Shown here: positions 62,255-64,000 of the stretch, piece after piece
Layout of the letters: the number at the start of each line of letters is the position of its first letter
Position numbering within the stretch: position 1 is the stretch's first letter
Source: Hyperoplus lanceolatus
Taxonomy: Eukaryota > Chordata > Actinopteri > Uranoscopiformes > Ammodytidae
Assembly: GCA_026929865.2 (NCBI GenBank)
Contig: CM049410.1
Location: forward strand, 21,139,001 to 21,203,000
Direction: 5' to 3'
Length of the DNA stretch: 64,000 nt
Translations under genes and position numbers: made by a program
Notes under the pieces: generated by a model
Database searches by the model: none
Seen by the model: the letters and a program-made list of their open reading frames with translations, nothing else
Told to the model about the DNA's origin: nothing

Positions 62255-63753
62255 TCATTGAGGCCTCTGTGTTGTACGTGCAGGAGATTGCATGCTAGAC
62301 GACAACTTTCGGGAAGACGCCATCCTTTCGAGAGGCTTCTTCCCGTTTGCGGGAGACTTGAGACTTACTTCAGACATGGAAGACTTGGATTTGCCAACGT
62401 TCAGAAGGGTGCGACTGAGAGAGCTGGGGGGCTTAGAAGACGTTTTTGTCTCTGACTTTTTCCCTCCTCCTTGAGTCTCTGCAGACGACTGTGAAGACTC
62501 GGCGTCCGCTGTCTTGCCATTGTCGCTACATACGTCCTTGGCTTGTCCATTCTGCTTGCCTGTCCTCTCTGAGGGCTTTTTGGCAAGCATGGAGCTTTTT
62601 CCCAAATCAGCCGACCGGCGGCTTTCCCTTTGTCGGAGGGCGCTCTTGAAGAAAGACAAGCCTTTCTCCTCTGGTTTGCTGCTGCGCTGCAGTTCTCTGG
62701 TGGAGACACTGGGGGAGCGCAGGCTAGTGACTGAAGAGCTGCTGCTGGAGCTCCTCACTGATCTCCTCTCAACGCGGTTGTTGTCCCCACTCTTAGAGAG
62801 TGAAGAGCGGGCTAGTGAGCTGCCTCCTCTGATGTGGTCCACCAGGGGGCTAGTGTGCATAGAATCTCTGCTGAAGCTCCTCTCTACCCGCCTTCTCTGG
62901 CTACTAATGGTGCTTTTATCTGCAACACTGGAGTTCTTTTGTGACGTGGGCGAGGGAGAAGCAGAGGACTGGGGATTAGATCGGAGACATGGCCTATGTT
63001 GTGGCGTTGCCTCCAGGGGTTTAGCTGCCTCCTTTGTTGTTTTGGAGGGAGTTCCACTGGGCGTAGAGGTGCTCTTCTTGGAGGTCACACTCTTTTCTTT
63101 AGTACTGCTCATCTTTTTGCCTTTCACCGGCGTGCTGGAAGGCGTCTCGGACGCAGAGGTCTTCTGCGTTGAGCACAAGCGTTTCTTGGAGATTTTCTCT
63201 TGCGCCGCTTTGCTGGAACTCTTTGCCGAGCCCGAGCTTTCCGCCTTGGAGCCAAATCCTCCGATACTGCTCTTACGTTTCTGTTCTTTGGAGGGAGTAG
63301 CTTGTGCCGGTAGAACGTTTTGGTCTATGGCTGTGATCTGGTTGTTGTTTTCACTTGGGTCACTTCTGGTGCTCCTCTTGTCCACCGGAGTGGGAGCCCT
63401 GCAGTACATCATGTCTAGGAACCTTTTGTTGTTGTCCTGCTCACTGAAGTTGCTCTCCATCATGGACAGGGGAGACCTGCTGCCAAAGTAGCGTTCATGT
63501 CTGCTGTAGCTGCCAAAACAGGACGTGGAAACTTTGTCATCGCCGGCTTCTCCTATCCGCTCCAGAGGAGGAGAGCAGCGGGAGTCCAGGGAGAAACGTG
63601 AGGGAGAGTTGGACCTCATGTGGAGCTTGGCAGAGAGAGACCAGGACGGCTTTATCCCACTGTCACTGAGAGCTAGAGGGCTGGCTACGGAAGACCTGGA
63701 GGACAGGCTCTGACGCTGGATGCTCCGAACAAATGGGCGGACAGAGAATCCTC
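62255..63753 (-). CDS. usp31: Ubiquitin-specific protease 31, last coding exon
   Basis: This exon encodes the C-terminal 498 residues of USP31, a cysteine deubiquitinase that in human cells is linked to NF-kB signalling. The catalytic USP domain lies upstream, outside the window. The exon starts after the - strand acceptor TTTTTTTGTTAACAG; its first two bases finish a split codon. The peptide is strongly rich in Ser, Lys, Arg and Pro and is probably disordered. Segments I recognise from vertebrate USP31 are SIQRQSLSSRSSV (residues 10-22 of the exon peptide), WSLSAKLHMRSNSPSRFS (37-54), EEKGLSFFKSALRQ (361-374) and RKLSSSMQ (481-488) close to the end. Between them conservation is low. The stop is TGA at 62255-62257. 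A TTG codon just upstream could mislead a start caller, but it lies in the intron. Human USP31 is about 1350 residues, so about a third of the protein is here. Confidence 0.93.
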
Positions 63754-64000
63754 CTGTTAACAAAAAAATGTTTTATGAAATAAATTGAACTTTCGTTAAA
63801 CACAATTAACTGGACTTAAGTGCTGTTGGAAACCCTGAACTAAAAAGGTGAAATAAGCGATTCTAGAGAAAGCTTGTTGTCAAAATTCATTTTTAACAAG
63901 CTTTCTCCAGAATCTCTGACCCCACCTTTAATTGAAATTACACAAACAAAAATGTCAGTGCTAATAAATACTTGCAATGCACCAAAAGCAAAGCGGTCAT
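63754..64000 (-). other. usp31: usp31 last intron (partial)
   Basis: The intron begins above the acceptor AG at 63754-63755 and continues beyond the window. It holds a miniature element at 63846-63927. Confidence 0.85.
63846..63927. mobile_element. Short hairpin copy of the GGTGGAGTCAGCGATTCT element
   Basis: The element is reduced to its two ends. GCGATTCTAGAGAAAGCTTG pairs with CAAGCTTTCTCCAGAATCTC. The right border is CCT followed by TTAA (63928-63931); the left border is TAAA, a decayed TTAA. The whole 82 bp can fold on itself. Confidence 0.75.

Noticed and set aside
62514-63491. A 325-codon open frame on the + strand
   Set aside because: It lies exactly antisense to the usp31 exon. Its Leu-rich composition is the mirror of Ser/Arg codons on the other strand, and it resembles no protein.

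Overview
This is a stretch of vertebrate nuclear genome, almost certainly from a ray-finned (teleost) fish. Two conserved vertebrate genes point to this, together with long introns, many (GT)n, (GATA)n and (GA)n microsatellites, Tc1-like, hAT-like and TTAA-flanked DNA transposons, and a tRNA-headed SINE of a type common in fish. There are no bacterial-style operons.

The genes lie tail to tail. On the + strand, the two coding exons of hs3st2 (heparan sulfate glucosamine 3-O-sulfotransferase 2) lie at 264-775 and 19880-20498, split by a 19.1 kb intron. They join in frame into a 376-residue Golgi type II membrane sulfotransferase. On the - strand at the far end, 62255-63753 is the last coding exon of usp31 (ubiquitin-specific protease 31): 498 residues of Ser/Lys-rich C-terminal tail, without the catalytic domain. 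The predicted usp31 3' UTR runs down to about 56.9 kb. HS3ST2 and USP31 are also convergent neighbours in mammals, so gene order and orientation support both calls. The two products act in unrelated pathways: heparan sulfate modification and deubiquitination.

Region by region: 1-263 promoter and 5' UTR; 264-20498 hs3st2, whose intron holds several miniature DNA transposons, candidate conserved noncoding blocks and a decayed Tc1-like element just upstream of exon 2; 20499 to about 21190 hs3st2 3' UTR; about 21.2-56.9 kb intergenic, rich in mobile DNA; 56.9-62.25 kb predicted usp31 3' UTR; 62.25-63.75 kb usp31 last exon; 63.75-64 kb usp31 intron.

The most striking structure is a 4.3 kb fold-back element at 35249-39547. 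Its two ~2 kb arms are near-identical inverted copies around a ~240 bp spacer. The arms carry ~113 bp tandem subrepeats, each containing an internal copy of the element's own terminal motif. Also notable are a complete hAT-like element with an 8-bp target duplication and a second element nested inside it, a Tc1-like element with ~280 bp inverted repeats and a broken transposase, and a miniature element split by another insertion. I found no new protein-coding system. Most of the unusual content is mobile DNA plus possible regulatory sequence.
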